Origin: Clostridium manihotivorum
GTDB taxonomy: Bacteria; Bacillota; Clostridia; Clostridiales; Clostridiaceae
Direction: 5' to 3'
Length of the DNA stretch: 64,000 nt
Assembly (NCBI RefSeq): GCF_004015185.1
Contig: NZ_CP025746.1
Coordinates: 4,357,776-4,421,775 of the forward strand
Part shown: positions 27,646 through 41,848 of the stretch, piece by piece
How positions within the stretch are numbered: the stretch's first letter is position 1
How the letters are laid out: each line of letters begins with the position of its first letter
Program-made: the position numbers and the translations under genes
Notes under the pieces: model-generated
Database searches by the model: none
The model's input: only the letters and a program-made list of their open reading frames with translations
Told to the model about the DNA's origin: nothing

Positions 27646-28380
27646 TTAATGAACAAAAATACTTTTAACCAGTAGAACTAATCCACTTGCTATTAATAAA
27701 AATATAACTGATTTTTTTACCGTTTCTTCATTAAGCTTTGAGTCTACCTTAAAGCCTATATACATACCTATAATAACTGCAGGTGCAAGAAATACTGCTG
27801 TAGAGATTACAGACTTATTTAATATTCCAGTATATAAATATAGAAAGAATCTAAATATATTATCAACTAAAAAAACACAACAGATATTAGCACGAAATTC
27901 ACTTCTGTTATCTGTGGTTCTACTTATGTAAGCTACTAAAAGTGCCCCAATGCCATACAGTCCTGCCAAAATACCTGAAAGAACTCCAATTATTACAAGA
28001 AATAAAGGATTGTTTTTCTTTTCTGAAGCTTTGCTAGGCTTTCTTGTCCACATTTCTACTGCCATACCTACAACTACAACTCCTAGCAAGGATTTTAGCA
28101 TCCAATCACTGCCTATTCTTAATAAAAAGGTCCCTGGAACTATACCTGCTAATAGCATAATAGATAATGGTATTACAACTTTAAGGGAAATATTTTTTCT
28201 TTCTCTCCAAACTATATAACTGTTAGTTGGAATACTCAGAATAAGATCCACAGGGGTTGTTACTCTATTGGATACAAGAAAGGAAAATAAAGATCCCATA
28301 ACCAGAGTATTCCCAAACCCAGTTATACTTTTAGTAAAATAAGCTATTAAGGTAGAAATAAAAAGAAATATGTTTTGCAT
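27646..28380 (-). CDS. TauE/SafE family sulfite exporter-type permease
   Basis: A 244-residue membrane protein with about eight helices in two related halves. The first contains YFTKSITGFGNTLVMGSLFS and the second GVLSGILAGLYGIGALLVAY, the paired G-rich helices of the TauE/SafE (DUF81) family that exports sulfite or organic anions. The substrate is unknown. It is the first gene before the NIF3-like gene. ATG at 28380 follows AGGAGACAAA. Confidence 0.88.
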   Translation of the reverse strand: MQNIFLFISTLIAYFTKSITGFGNTLVMGSLFSFLVSNRVTTPVDLILSIPTNSYIVWRERKNISLKVVIPLSIMLLAGIVPGTFLLRIGSDWMLKSLLGVVVVGMAVEMWTRKPSKASEKKNNPLFLVIIGVLSGILAGLYGIGALLVAYISRTTDNRSEFRANICCVFLVDNIFRFFLYLYTGILNKSVISTAVFLAPAVIIGMYIGFKVDSKLNEETVKKSVIFLLIASGLVLLVKSIFVH

Positions 28381-28760
28381 TTTGTCTCCTATGTACTCAA
28401 ATTAATTTTTAGTAGTAACTCTCTGTCACCATTGAGTACATCTCTAAAGTCTATAAATTTGTGCTTTACCTAATGATGTTATTTGTCCACCATCTAAAGT
28501 TATTGCACTTCCTGATTCTGTAGTATACACGTTCTTTTTCCATTTAACTTATTGTAACACTTTTCCCATTCTTTTTCATCTTCTATCCATTTTTTAATTT
28601 TATATCCCATATATTAGTTATAACTATTTTGCATTGAATTTCTAGCTTAGGTAATTTACTAGGTTTAGCTGATAAAAACTTTTATACTTTCCTACGAAAA
28701 AGACACCCTTTTTAATTATACTTGGTGGGTATTTAGATTTCATGATAGCTTTCTAGACAG
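28381..28760. other. Intergenic region with an inverted repeat
   Basis: ATGTACTCAA (28391) and TTGAGTACAT (ending 28441) form a perfect 10-bp stem with a 31-nt loop. Its ATGTAC/GTACAT ends resemble the outer stem of the R family, but the inside does not match. The rest holds no gene. Intron copy 2 ends at 28761. Confidence 0.45.
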
Positions 28761-30672
28761 ATCGAGTAGGAGCTGAATAATTATTTTATTCAGCGTCCTC
28801 TCACACCACCGTGCATACCGGTCTGGTACACGGCGGTTCTTTAAGTTGAATGAATTTTAATATATTGATGCGTTAGGCTTTTTAAGCCTAAGTCCGAGAA
28901 GAATTTATTTGTAAGAGTTGTGTTTAATATTGCACTATTTGCTACTCGCCAGTATCCTTTACGGGTATTGGCAAACTTTATAGCTTGATAGTGTTCAAGT
29001 CCCAGCTTCTTAAGGTTTTTATATCTAGTTCTAACTTTCTTCCACTGTTTCCATATACACATTCTTAATCTTTGCCTTATCCAAATATCTATGTGTTCTA
29101 CTATTCCTTTGCACTTGGCTATTCCATAATAGTTAATCCACCCAACATTAATTAAGTTAAGCTTCTCTATTCTTTGTTCCAAAGTCATCGGTTTTGACCT
29201 AGATAGTATCTCTTTGATTTTATCTTTATGTCGACTCAGTGATTGCTTTGATATAGATGCATATGCTTTTCCATACATTAGGTTTAATGTAAATCCTAGA
29301 AATTTTCTTCTCCAAGGTCTATCTACTGCACTCTTCTGTCTATTTACTTTAAGTTTGAGCTTGCCTTCAATAAAAGCAGTTATGTTCTCCATGACTCTTT
29401 TACCTGCTCTCTCACTTTTAACATAGATATTACAGTCGTCCATGTAGCGACAGAATTTATGACCTCTCATTTCTAACTCTTTATCTAGTTCATCTAGCAT
29501 TATGTTAGATAACAATGGACTCAACGGTCCTCCTTGTGGAGTTCCTTCTTCATTTCTTACCACTACACCATTTATCATTATTCCTGACTGAAGGTATTTC
29601 CTTATTAGGGATAATACTCTCTTATCCTTAATGCTTCTTGATAATTTATACATTAAGATATCATGGTTAACCTTATCAAAGAATTTCTCTAAGTCCATAT
29701 CAACAACCCACCTATAGCCATCATTGATATATTGCTCTGCTTTCTTAATTGCGTCTTTAGCACCTCTTTGAGGGCGGAAACCAAAGCTACTTTCAGAAAA
29801 TCTTCTATCATAGATACTATTTAATTCTTGAGCAATAGCTTGTTGGATAAGTCTATCCAAAACTGTAGGTATACCTAAGAGCCTAGTTCCACCATTAGGT
29901 TTTGGAATTTCTACTCTTCTAACTGGCATTGGTCTATACTCACCATTAAGAATACTTTCTCTAATAGATATCCAGTTTGTTTTCAAAAATTGTTTAAGTT
30001 TATAAACTGTCATTCCGTCCACGCCGTGGCTACCTTTATTAGAAATTACTCTTTTAAGAGCCAAGTTCATATTATCCTTGGATAATATCCTTTCTAGTGA
30101 GCCATATTCAAATCCACTGATTTTCTCCTTTGGAGTTGCCGAGAATTCTCTATGCACTCTTTGCTTATCTTCGAGTTCCACTCTATCTTGGGCACTAGAG
30201 CCTAAATATTTAGTTTTCTGCAATCTTTGAGTATTCTGCGAAACTTTCAAACTTGAAAAACCTCCTTAAAGTTCAGTCCTTCATCCGCTATCGCGATTAG
30301 CGGAGTTACTATGACTTCTGCTGACTTCTGATAGTTCAGTTACATATCGCTATGTAGGTTACCGCTTAGAAATTCATCTTTGTTAGCGATGTATCTATCA
30401 GACCTCCCCAGGTAAGAACAACAACCTTCATCTCATATATCTGCTACATTTACTCCTAGGAATTGGGATAGTGTAGGACTTCGTTTTGTTTAGCAAACTC
30501 GTCCGTCCCTAGTAAGCCTTATATGTAGTTCGTGTCCCTCAGACCGAGACTTTGCCTTAGGCTTCCTTCAGATTCCACCTCACGATGGACACCCTTGCCC
30601 TTAGCTAGTGGTTCCCACTACCAAGCCCACAGCGGACTTTCACCGCCAAGTTGTTGCCCATGCTGGGCACAC
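28761..30672 (-). mobile_element. Group II intron copy 2
   Basis: 1912 nt from GTGTGCCC (30672) to CTACTCGAT (28761) on the reverse strand, with the GGTGGTGTGAGAGGACG domain V region near the end. Its 5' exon is the last part of intron copy 3 plus TTA: only three bases (30673-30675) separate the two introns. The maturase frame is complete, so this is the only copy here that could be active. Confidence 0.93.
28841..30250 (-). CDS. ltrA: Group II intron reverse transcriptase/maturase, intact frame
   Basis: A 469-residue intron-encoded protein that helps splicing and copies the intron into DNA. Order: N-terminal RT-0 region, reverse transcriptase with GTPQGGPLSPLLSN and the catalytic box FCRYMDDCNIY, then the maturase domain (GWINYYGIAKCKGIVEHIDI) and a C-terminal part ending in KIHST. 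No HNH endonuclease is present, as in class IIC-like introns. The active box is YMDD whereas copies 1 and 3 have YADD, a two-base change of one codon. Both forms keep the aspartate pair. The start is TTG with AAGGAGG ten bases upstream. Confidence 0.93.
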   Translation of the reverse strand: MKVSQNTQRLQKTKYLGSSAQDRVELEDKQRVHREFSATPKEKISGFEYGSLERILSKDNMNLALKRVISNKGSHGVDGMTVYKLKQFLKTNWISIRESILNGEYRPMPVRRVEIPKPNGGTRLLGIPTVLDRLIQQAIAQELNSIYDRRFSESSFGFRPQRGAKDAIKKAEQYINDGYRWVVDMDLEKFFDKVNHDILMYKLSRSIKDKRVLSLIRKYLQSGIMINGVVVRNEEGTPQGGPLSPLLSNIMLDELDKELEMRGHKFCRYMDDCNIYVKSERAGKRVMENITAFIEGKLKLKVNRQKSAVDRPWRRKFLGFTLNLMYGKAYASISKQSLSRHKDKIKEILSRSKPMTLEQRIEKLNLINVGWINYYGIAKCKGIVEHIDIWIRQRLRMCIWKQWKKVRTRYKNLKKLGLEHYQAIKFANTRKGYWRVANSAILNTTLTNKFFSDLGLKSLTHQYIKIHST

Positions 30673-30675
30673 TAA

Positions 30676-32588
30676 ATCGAGTAGGAGCTGAATAATTATT
30701 TTATTCAGCGTCCTCTCACACCACCGTGCGTACCGGTCTGGTACACGGCGGTTCCTTAAGTTGATTGAATTTTAATATATTGACGCACTAGGCTTTTCAA
30801 TCCTATGTCCGAGAAGAATTGATTTGTAAGAGTTGTGTTTAAAATCGCACTATTTGCTACTCGCCAGTATCCTTTACGGGTATTGGCAAACTTTATAGCT
30901 TGATAGTGTTCAAGTCCCAGCTTCTTAAGGTTTTTATATCTAGTTCTAACTTTCTTCCACTGTTTCCATATACACATTCTTAATCTTTGCCTTATCCAAA
31001 TATCTATGTGTTCTACTATTCCTTTGCATTTGGCTATTCCATAATAGTTAATCCACCCAACATTAATTAAGTTAAGCTTCTCTATTCTTTGTTCCAAAGT
31101 CATCGGTTTTGACCTAGATAGTATCTCTTTGATTTTTATCTTTATGTCGACTCAGTGATTGCTTTGATATAGATGCATATGCTTTTCCATACATTAGGTT
31201 TAATGTAAATCCTAGAAATTTTCTTCTCCAAGGTCTATCTACTGCACTCTTCTGTCTATTTACTTTAAGTTTGAGCTTGCCTTCAATAAAAGCAGTTATG
31301 TTCTCCATGACTCTTTTACCTGCTCTCTCACTTTTAACATAGATATTACAGTCGTCCGCGTAGCGACAGAATTTATGACCTCTCATTTCTAACTCTTTAT
31401 CTAGTTCATCTAGCATTATGTTAGATAACAATGGACTCAACGGTCCTCCTTGTGGAGTTCCTTCTTCATTTCTTACCACTACACCATTTATCATTATTCC
31501 TGACTGAAGGTATTTCCTTATTAGGGATAATACTCTCTTATCCTTAATGCTTCTTGATAATTTATACATTAAGATATCATGGTTAACCTTATCAAAGAAT
31601 TTCTCTAAGTCCATATCAACAACCCACCTATAGCCATCATTGATATATTGCTCTGCTTTCTTAATTGCGTCTTTAGCACCTCTTTGAGGGCGGAAACCAA
31701 AGCTACTTTCAGAAAATCTTCTATCATAGATACTATTTAATTCTTGAGCAATAGCTTGTTGGATAAGTCTATCCAAAACTGTAGGTATACCTAAGAGTCT
31801 AGTACCACCATTAGGTTTTGGTATTTCTACTCTTCTAACTGGCATTGGTCTATACTCACCATTAAGAATACTCTCTCTAATAGATACCCAGTTTGTTTTC
31901 AGAAATTGTTTAAGTTCATAAACTGTCATTCCGTCCACGCCATGGCTACCTTTATTAGATATTACTCTTTTAAGAGCCAAGTTCATATTATCCTTGGATA
32001 ATATCCTTTCTAGTGAGCCATATTCAAATCCACTGATTTTCTCCTTTGGAGTTGCCGAGAATTCTCTATGCACTCTTTGCTTATCTTCGAGTTCCACTCT
32101 ATCTTGGGCACTAGAGCCTAAATATTTAGTTTTCTGCAATCTTTGAGTACTCTGCGAAACTTTCAAACTTGAAAACCTCCTTAAAGTTCAGTCCTTCATC
32201 CGCTATCGCGATTAGCGGAGTTACTATGACTTCTGCTGACTTCTGATAGTTCAATTACATATCACTATGTAGGTTATCGCTTTAGAAATTCATCTTATCA
32301 GCAATGTATCTATCAGACCTCCCCAGGTAAGAACAACAACCTTCATCTCATATATCTGCTACATTTACTCCTAGAAATTTGGGATAGTGTAGGACTTTGT
32401 TTTGTTTTGCAAACTCGTCCGTCCCTAGTAAGCCTTATATGTAGTTCGTATCCCTCAGACCGAGATTTTGCCTTAGGCTTCCTTCAGATTCCACCTCACG
32501 ATGGACACCCTTGCCCTTAGCTAGTGGTTCCCACTACCAAGCCCACAGCGGACTTTCACCGCCAAGTTGTTGCCCATGCTGGGCACAC
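30676..32588 (-). mobile_element. Group II intron copy 3, in tandem with copy 2
   Basis: 1913 nt from GTGTGCCC (32588) to CTACTCGAT (30676). The 5' exon is a strong terminator hairpin (32589-32625) ending in TTTTT, as expected for IIC-type target choice. It is one base longer than copies 1 and 2 because of an extra T in its reading frame near 31134. Confidence 0.93.
30756..32166 (-). pseudogene. ltrA: Group II intron reverse transcriptase/maturase, single-base frameshift
   Basis: The first 350 codons (32166-31114) are open and carry the YADD box. One extra T in a T-run near 31134 shifts the frame, and the maturase part continues separately at 31103-30756. Compared with copy 2 the C-terminus differs (FFSDIGLKSLVRQYIKIQST). 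The start is TTG (32166). The loss may be real or an error in a homopolymer of a repeated sequence. Confidence 0.88.
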
Positions 32589-32625
32589 AAAAAGTGATTT
32601 ATGAAAATTTCATAAATCACTTAAA
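32589..32625 (-). terminator. Terminator of the small membrane protein gene, 5' exon of intron copy 3
   Basis: AAGTGATTTATGAAA pairs with TTTCATAAATCACTT, followed by TTTTT and then the first intron base. Confidence 0.85.
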
Positions 32626-32739
32626 TAATTGGAAAACTTATAAACTTTCTTTATTAAACTCTGGTTATATTCCCACCAGTACTTTAACAGCGTCTAATTT
32701 TCCTATTAAAATCAAAGCTATTAAGTTGACTATAGCATC

Positions 32740-32955
32740 CTATCTCTTTCTTACTTTATTAATTAAAGCTAATTTATAACTTCTTAATTTGCTTATATCA
32801 TGTTTTTCTGCATATATGCCTAATAACATAAGTGAAATACCAGCCCCTAAGCATACTCCTAAAATAAAATCTGGAATAATAGTAAAGCGACTAAAGAATA
32901 AACTAAAGGCATTTAATACCATTCCAACTTTAATATAATTATTTAATTTTCTCAT
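32740..32955 (-). CDS. Small membrane protein of unknown function
   Basis: A 71-residue protein with two likely membrane helices, about residues 9-26 and 29-47 (FILGVCLGAGISLMLLGIY), and a basic C-terminal tail (KLALINKVRKR). ATG follows AGGAGG by six bases, a strong start. Its terminator lies about 115 nt downstream. It has no recognised family. Confidence 0.65.
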   Translation of the reverse strand: MRKLNNYIKVGMVLNAFSLFFSRFTIIPDFILGVCLGAGISLMLLGIYAEKHDISKLRSYKLALINKVRKR

Positions 32956-33009
32956 ATGCGACCTCCTAATCTATATAATATCAATCTCAGCATCCGTTCT
33001 TTATACTCA

Positions 33010-33570
33010 TTACCTATAATTAAGATTTATCATCTCATAAATTGCTTCAATGTCTATTAATTCAAAATTGGTTGTATCTAAATCTATTCTCTTGCCATCA
33101 TCTATATCTAACTTAAAGTCTTTATTGTTAACTCTTTCTTTATATTGTTCTAGATTTTGTATACTTATAATATGCCCTGGATGTCTTTCTCCTGAATTAT
33201 CTCTACTAATATATCTATCATACAAAACTTCCACTTGACCGTAGCAGTATATTTGTAAAATCCTATACTTATAATTTTCCTTTAACCGCGAAAAAATTTT
33301 AGAGGCATATCTGTTTTCAAAGTTCCCCTCTAGGATAAAGGACTTTCCTGTATTACATAATTTCTCTGCAAACATGTAACATAGCTCAAAACTTGTAACT
33401 CCAAGTTTTCCTGCCCAACTTTCATCCTTAACTCCTAAGTTATCGAATAATAATTCTTTAATTTCATCTTTATTAATAACTGATAGTTTTAATTTACTTC
33501 CTAACTTCTTACTTAATACTGTTTTGCCAGTAGCTGAGGCACCAGTAATTATAATCATTAAACCATCCAT
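33010..33570 (-). CDS. P-loop kinase-like ATPase
   Basis: A 186-residue nucleotide-binding protein. The Walker A loop is GASATGKTVLSKKLG right at the N-terminus, followed by VINKDEIKELLFDNLG as in predicted small-molecule kinases, a lid-like RDNSGERHPGH segment and IDLDTTNFELIDIEAIYEMI at the end, typical of the zeta-toxin/gluconate-kinase-like group. The substrate is unknown. I use ATG at 33570 because AAGGAGATG stands five bases upstream. The frame to 33591 includes that site. Confidence 0.8.
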   Translation of the reverse strand: MDGLMIIITGASATGKTVLSKKLGSKLKLSVINKDEIKELLFDNLGVKDESWAGKLGVTSFELCYMFAEKLCNTGKSFILEGNFENRYASKIFSRLKENYKYRILQIYCYGQVEVLYDRYISRDNSGERHPGHIISIQNLEQYKERVNNKDFKLDIDDGKRIDLDTTNFELIDIEAIYEMINLNYR

Positions 33571-33653
33571 ATATCCATCTCCTTGAATCATATAGAAATA
33601 GCATTACTTTATCTTATTTTGCAGTACTATTGCAGATTCTTCTCCAATAAAAA

Positions 33654-34229
33654 TTACTCCTTAAATAACTCTTTACTTACATTATTAGTTATATCAATAT
33701 CATTATCATCATAAAATTTTATATTATTACAATTTTTATCTGACGCATCTATTTGTCCATTAATCTTAGCGCTTTCTATAAAATAATCTTCCTTTGGTAT
33801 ATGTATTTTATATTCTACATTATCAAGTGTACATTCTATATATGCAATTTTTTTATCGAAGTTTTTCCCCTCGACGATTATGTATTTATCACTTTTATTA
33901 CTAACCACCGTACTAAAAAAATAATTATTATTGTATCCTACTGAATCTAATGAATAGTATTCATCACCATTAGCATTAATACCATGAATTACCTCTGCAT
34001 CTCCAATTTTTTTATTAGCTTCAAATAAGATATACTTTACTTCACCAATTTCTAGTCTTTTTTTTATTTCTATATCACTTTTACTTAATAGGCCATGACC
34101 TACATATGATGGTATATCTCCTTTTATCTTGTCTTCACTATAATATGCTTTTTTAGTTCCTATTGAACAGGAACTAATAACTGTAGCAAGTAATATACAG
34201 GAACTTGTTACACAAAAAACTTTTTTCAT
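33654..34229 (-). CDS. Putative lipoprotein
   Basis: A 191-residue exported protein with signal MKKVFCVTSSCILLATVISS and the lipobox ISSC (Cys21). The mature part is polar and lysine-rich, with no recognised domain. ATG has GAGAGGATAAG upstream. It stands alone between the kinase gene and the IS1182 element, which ends about 290 nt upstream of its start. Confidence 0.75.
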   Translation of the reverse strand: MKKVFCVTSSCILLATVISSCSIGTKKAYYSEDKIKGDIPSYVGHGLLSKSDIEIKKRLEIGEVKYILFEANKKIGDAEVIHGINANGDEYYSLDSVGYNNNYFFSTVVSNKSDKYIIVEGKNFDKKIAYIECTLDNVEYKIHIPKEDYFIESAKINGQIDASDKNCNNIKFYDDNDIDITNNVSKELFKE

Positions 34230-34518
34230 ACTTAAACTTATCCTCTCATAAATACAATTATATCCATCTTAATAATACTATTAAATTATCAACTTATTTT
34301 CAGTGTTTTGTCAATATATTCTTACAAAGTAACCCTTTCCCATTGAATTTCATTTTGCCTTTTTTGACAATATCTTTAATATATATTACCAATACCAAGT
34401 ATAATTTATATTCCTAAGTTATTTGGATTTAATATATCATAAATATAATACTTCATTATAACCGATATATCTTTAACTAAATAACTTATATATGTTTTAA
34501 AGATATGACTTGTATTTT
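34230..34518. other. AT-rich upstream region of the lipoprotein gene
   Basis: No gene and no clear promoter boxes recognised. The region ends in ATTTT (34514-34518), the left copy of the putative IS1182 target duplication. Confidence 0.4.
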
Positions 34519-36273
34519 GGGACAGAAGCTCCGTCCGAAACCACTGAAAAAGTAGCATCTTTTAGACAATAAAAAACGGCTTCTTCAATAAAAATAGATT
34601 AAACATCCTTTATTTGTAAAAAACTTCAGTATATCTAATAAAAAGGAGGATACCAGCTTGGCTATCATCTTCAAATTTACCGCTAATGCCGTTAACCGGG
34701 CTTGCATGCCCATGCTTCTTAGACCATACCCTTTGGCACGATCTAACCCATGAAATCTCTTCATTTCACCATTTTTCCACTCATTACAGGAACGATTTTT
34801 ATATTTTTCTAGAAAATCTTGAGTCTTTGCACGTTGACTATACTCGTAGTACTCATGTGCATTTACTCCAACTTCTAAAGTTCTTGCTGACACTTTACCA
34901 TTAATACATTCAGAACGGTGTGGACAATCTTTACATATTTCTTTGTCAAAAGTATATCTAAAACTTTTTTTACCACTTTTATTGATTTTTGCTTTCTTTT
35001 TTACTGTATTGTTTCCATATTTACAATACCATTGGTCGGAGTCTTTATTATAATTAAATTTACTCTCATCGATACGATATACAGATTCACTAACAGGTAT
35101 ATAAGCTTCTGCTTGATCTTCTTTAATTAAGTCTAAAATGGGTTTTCTAAAGTATGCTTTATCACCATAAACTTCTTCCGCTTCAATCCCTGCTGCCTTC
35201 GTTAGCTCGTATAATTCTTTAAAACCTGTTCCGTCAACATAAGCTCCATCATGTACTGCTACCGCAGTGATTATACGTTCTGAACCTGTAGTCATTATAA
35301 ATTCTGTCTTGTATCCAAAAAAACTATCAGTTTTACTTTTGTTTCCCACTCTTGCATCTTGGTCTACTAATGAACGTACTCCTTTTTGTTGAATAAATTT
35401 CTCATCGGATATGATTTCACGAGCATTCTTAATAACCGCTGCGGTAGCAGAAGTATCAGGATTTTCTATATGATTTTCTGCTTTCTCCATAAGATCTTCC
35501 AAGTATGCTTTCATTGTTTCTTTGGCTACTTTGTGATCGTCGATTGCTTTATAATCAGGAATGTTTGCATCAACACCCTCAGGTATTGACCCTCTTTCTT
35601 CTTCTAGGTTCTTTAGGATTTTTTTAGCTAAGTGTTTTAATACTCTCTCAGGAACTAACTTACCTGTATTAGCATGTGTATGAGTAGCATCAATGCTTAT
35701 ACTATGTCCTTTTTATAATTCCTTTTTCAACGCATTGTTTTACAACTTCTTTTATGATTTCATCCATTGTAACTTCTTGTAGTCTATGAACTCTAAATTT
35801 AGCAAGAAGACTTGGATGCGGAAGTTCCTCTTCTGGGTTTAAGCCAACAAACCACATGGATGCAAGATTTAAAGAAGTTTCTTCTATTATTTTTTCATCC
35901 GATAAATTATATAAATATTGTAAAATCAACAATCTTATCATCATTTCCGGTTCCTTTGCGGGACGGCCATAATATTTGCAATAAGAACTTTCAAGAAGTT
36001 TATTAACAAAACTAAAATCCACAGCTTGATCAATTAGTTTCAATATATGATTATCGGGAATTTTGTGGTATAATATAGAATATAGACTGTATTGTTTTGA
36101 TTGATTTCTTAACATATGGTTGAACCCCCCTTTTTGGTTATGGTTGTCGCAATTCCATTATACCATTTTAAGGGGGTTTTTTGTATTTTATTCTACTTTA
36201 TTCTGATTTATTTTACATATTTTCAAATATTTATAATATGTTTTTCAGTGGTTTCGCTCCGTCCCCGTGTCCC
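34519..36273 (-). mobile_element. IS1182-family insertion sequence
   Basis: A 1755-bp element. Ends are inverted repeats starting GGGACA and sharing GAAACCACTGAAAAA (left 34519 onward, right ending at TGTCCC, 36273). ATTTT flanks both sides (34514-34518 and 36274-36278), a putative 5-bp target duplication. It lies just behind the terminator of rRNA operon 1. Confidence 0.88.
34585..36115 (-). pseudogene. IS1182-family transposase with one frameshift
   Basis: The N-terminal part (36115-35702, 137 codons) has the family start with YSLYSILYHKIPDNHILKLI and YYGRPAKEPEMMIRLLILQY. After GIIK an extra A in an A5 run gives a stop. In the other frame KGHSISIDATHTHA follows at once with the first catalytic Asp and the sequence stays open to 34585, including SFFGYKTEFI, EEVYGDKAYFRK and the late RSMGMQARLTALAVNLKMIA. 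One base removed would restore about 500 residues. ATG follows GGGGGG. The error may be in the assembly. Confidence 0.87.
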
Positions 36274-36284
36274 ATTTTAAACGC

Positions 36285-36315
36285 AAAAAAAACTTCACAA
36301 AATGTGAAGTCTTTT
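36285..36315 (-). terminator. Terminator of rRNA operon 1
   Basis: On the reverse strand GACTTCACATTTTGTGAAGT forms a perfect hairpin followed by eight T. The same structure ends operon 2. Confidence 0.92.
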
Positions 36316-36338
36316 TCTATACCATCAAGGTATTTATT

Positions 36339-36459
36339 CACCTAGCGACCACTTACTCTCCCACACAGTCGCCCGTGCAGTACCATCAGCCGTCTAAGTC
36401 TTAACCTTCGTGTTCGGTATGGGTACGGGTGTAACCCTTAGACGCATTATCACTAGATA
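36339..36459 (-). rRNA. rrf: 5S ribosomal RNA (complete, downstream copy)
   Basis: A 121-nt 5S from TATCTAGTGATAATGCG to GGTCGCTAGGTG with the conserved CCCATACCGAACACGAAGG. Compared with the 5S of operon 2 one helix is changed on both sides: GTCTAA/TTAGAC in place of GTTCAT/ATGAAC, so pairing is kept. It lies about 220 nt behind the 23S end, not at the usual 58 nt. Confidence 0.93.
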
Positions 36460-36580
36460 TAATATCTTATTTATGATTATGCATTTTAAAACTATGAAGT
36501 CAAACTGGCTTCGGGGTAATTTTTAACGCCTTCTATCGAATGCTAAATTACCCTTCAAATGCATAACATGCATTTGAACA

Positions 36581-36623
36581 GTATGGGTACGAGTGTAACC
36601 CATGAACGCATTATCACTAGATA
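36581..36623 (-). pseudogene. Truncated 5S rRNA at the native position
   Basis: 43 nt equal to the 5' third of the operon 2 5S (TATCTAGTGATAATGCG to GTACCCATAC), with one change (ACTCG for ACCCG). It starts 57 nt behind the 23S, the same place as the 5S of operon 2. The following 120 nt include hairpins (GGGTAATTTAGC...TTACCCC) and no gene. Confidence 0.85.
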
Positions 36624-36679
36624 TTGAAAGATTATTCTTTCAAAATTGCACTTAAGTTTACTTTGTAATATTGTTTTGG

Positions 36680-39586
<2,907 letters not shown>

Positions 39587-40067
39587 TATGTCGTGTCATT
39601 ATAATCTGCGCACTACTTCGTCAGCTCGGTCACTGCGGTGCTCACTTGTTTGAAACAAGCTCCGCTCCTCGTTCGGTCGCTTCCTCGTATTGCTTGATTC
39701 TAATGCCACTCCGAATTTGCTTCGCAAATTCTGCGTATGACTTATAGATGTACTGTTCACACTGGTGTGCGTTTGTACTAGGTATAATTCATTGCATAGA
39801 TGCGTTGAACTAGTAGAACTACTTAGTAAAATGGTTAGTTTTAAGAAGTAATAGTTCGCAAATTCATTACTGACTTCAATACTAGCGTGCATTGTTTAGT
39901 CAGTAGTTATATTACAAAGAATTAGTAAATATCTTTACTTTAACTTATGTGCAATTTTCAAAGAACAATCTGAGATACTTGGTATCTCAAAATTAAACAG
40001 AGTAAATAACAACCAGAATTCGTGTATATTAAGACTGAAATGCATCAGTACTTAATAATTTCTCCAT
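39587..40067 (-). other. 16S-23S spacer, operon 1
   Basis: About 480 nt without tRNA genes. The 16S-proximal half, with a GAGATACCAAGTATCTC hairpin and the antitermination-like TGTTCTTTGAAAATTGCAC, is shared with operon 2. The 23S-proximal half differs in sequence and length. Confidence 0.8.
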
Positions 40068-41590
<1,523 letters not shown>

Positions 41591-41732
41591 AAGTTTAATC
41601 ATAGCTTACTTACTTAGTAAGTCTTTTTTCAAAAGAATTGCTGGTTTAAGTCTAGTTTTAGACTTTGTTTATTTTACTCTGTTTAATTTTCAAAGACCAA
41701 GTTTATTTTGCTGCATTTCTGACAGCTCATTT

Positions 41733-41761
41733 ATCTTACCACCGTAAGATTTCTTTGTCAA
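41733..41761 (-). promoter_or_regulatory. rRNA operon 1 proximal promoter
   Basis: TTGACA, 17 nt, TAAGAT on the reverse strand, about 140 nt before the 16S. Operon 2 has the same boxes. TGGTCTTTGAAAATT, an antitermination boxA-like site, follows in the leader. Confidence 0.8.
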
Positions 41762-41848
41762 CATACTTTTTAAATTTATTTTTAAATCTTAATTTAAAAC
41801 TTAAATTTAAATTTCTGTGCTTTGTCGCTTTCTGTTCCAGCGACATGA

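Noticed and set aside
32567..32779. Forward frame of 70 codons
   Set aside because: It starts within the 5' end of intron copy 3 and runs through a terminator, antisense to the small membrane protein gene.
35690..35715. Programmed frameshift in the IS1182 transposase
   Set aside because: A +1 shift would be needed on a short A5 run. The family normally has one continuous frame, so a one-base error or mutation is more likely.
39587..40067. tRNA genes in the rRNA spacers
   Set aside because: No cloverleaf or conserved T-arm sequence is present in either spacer.
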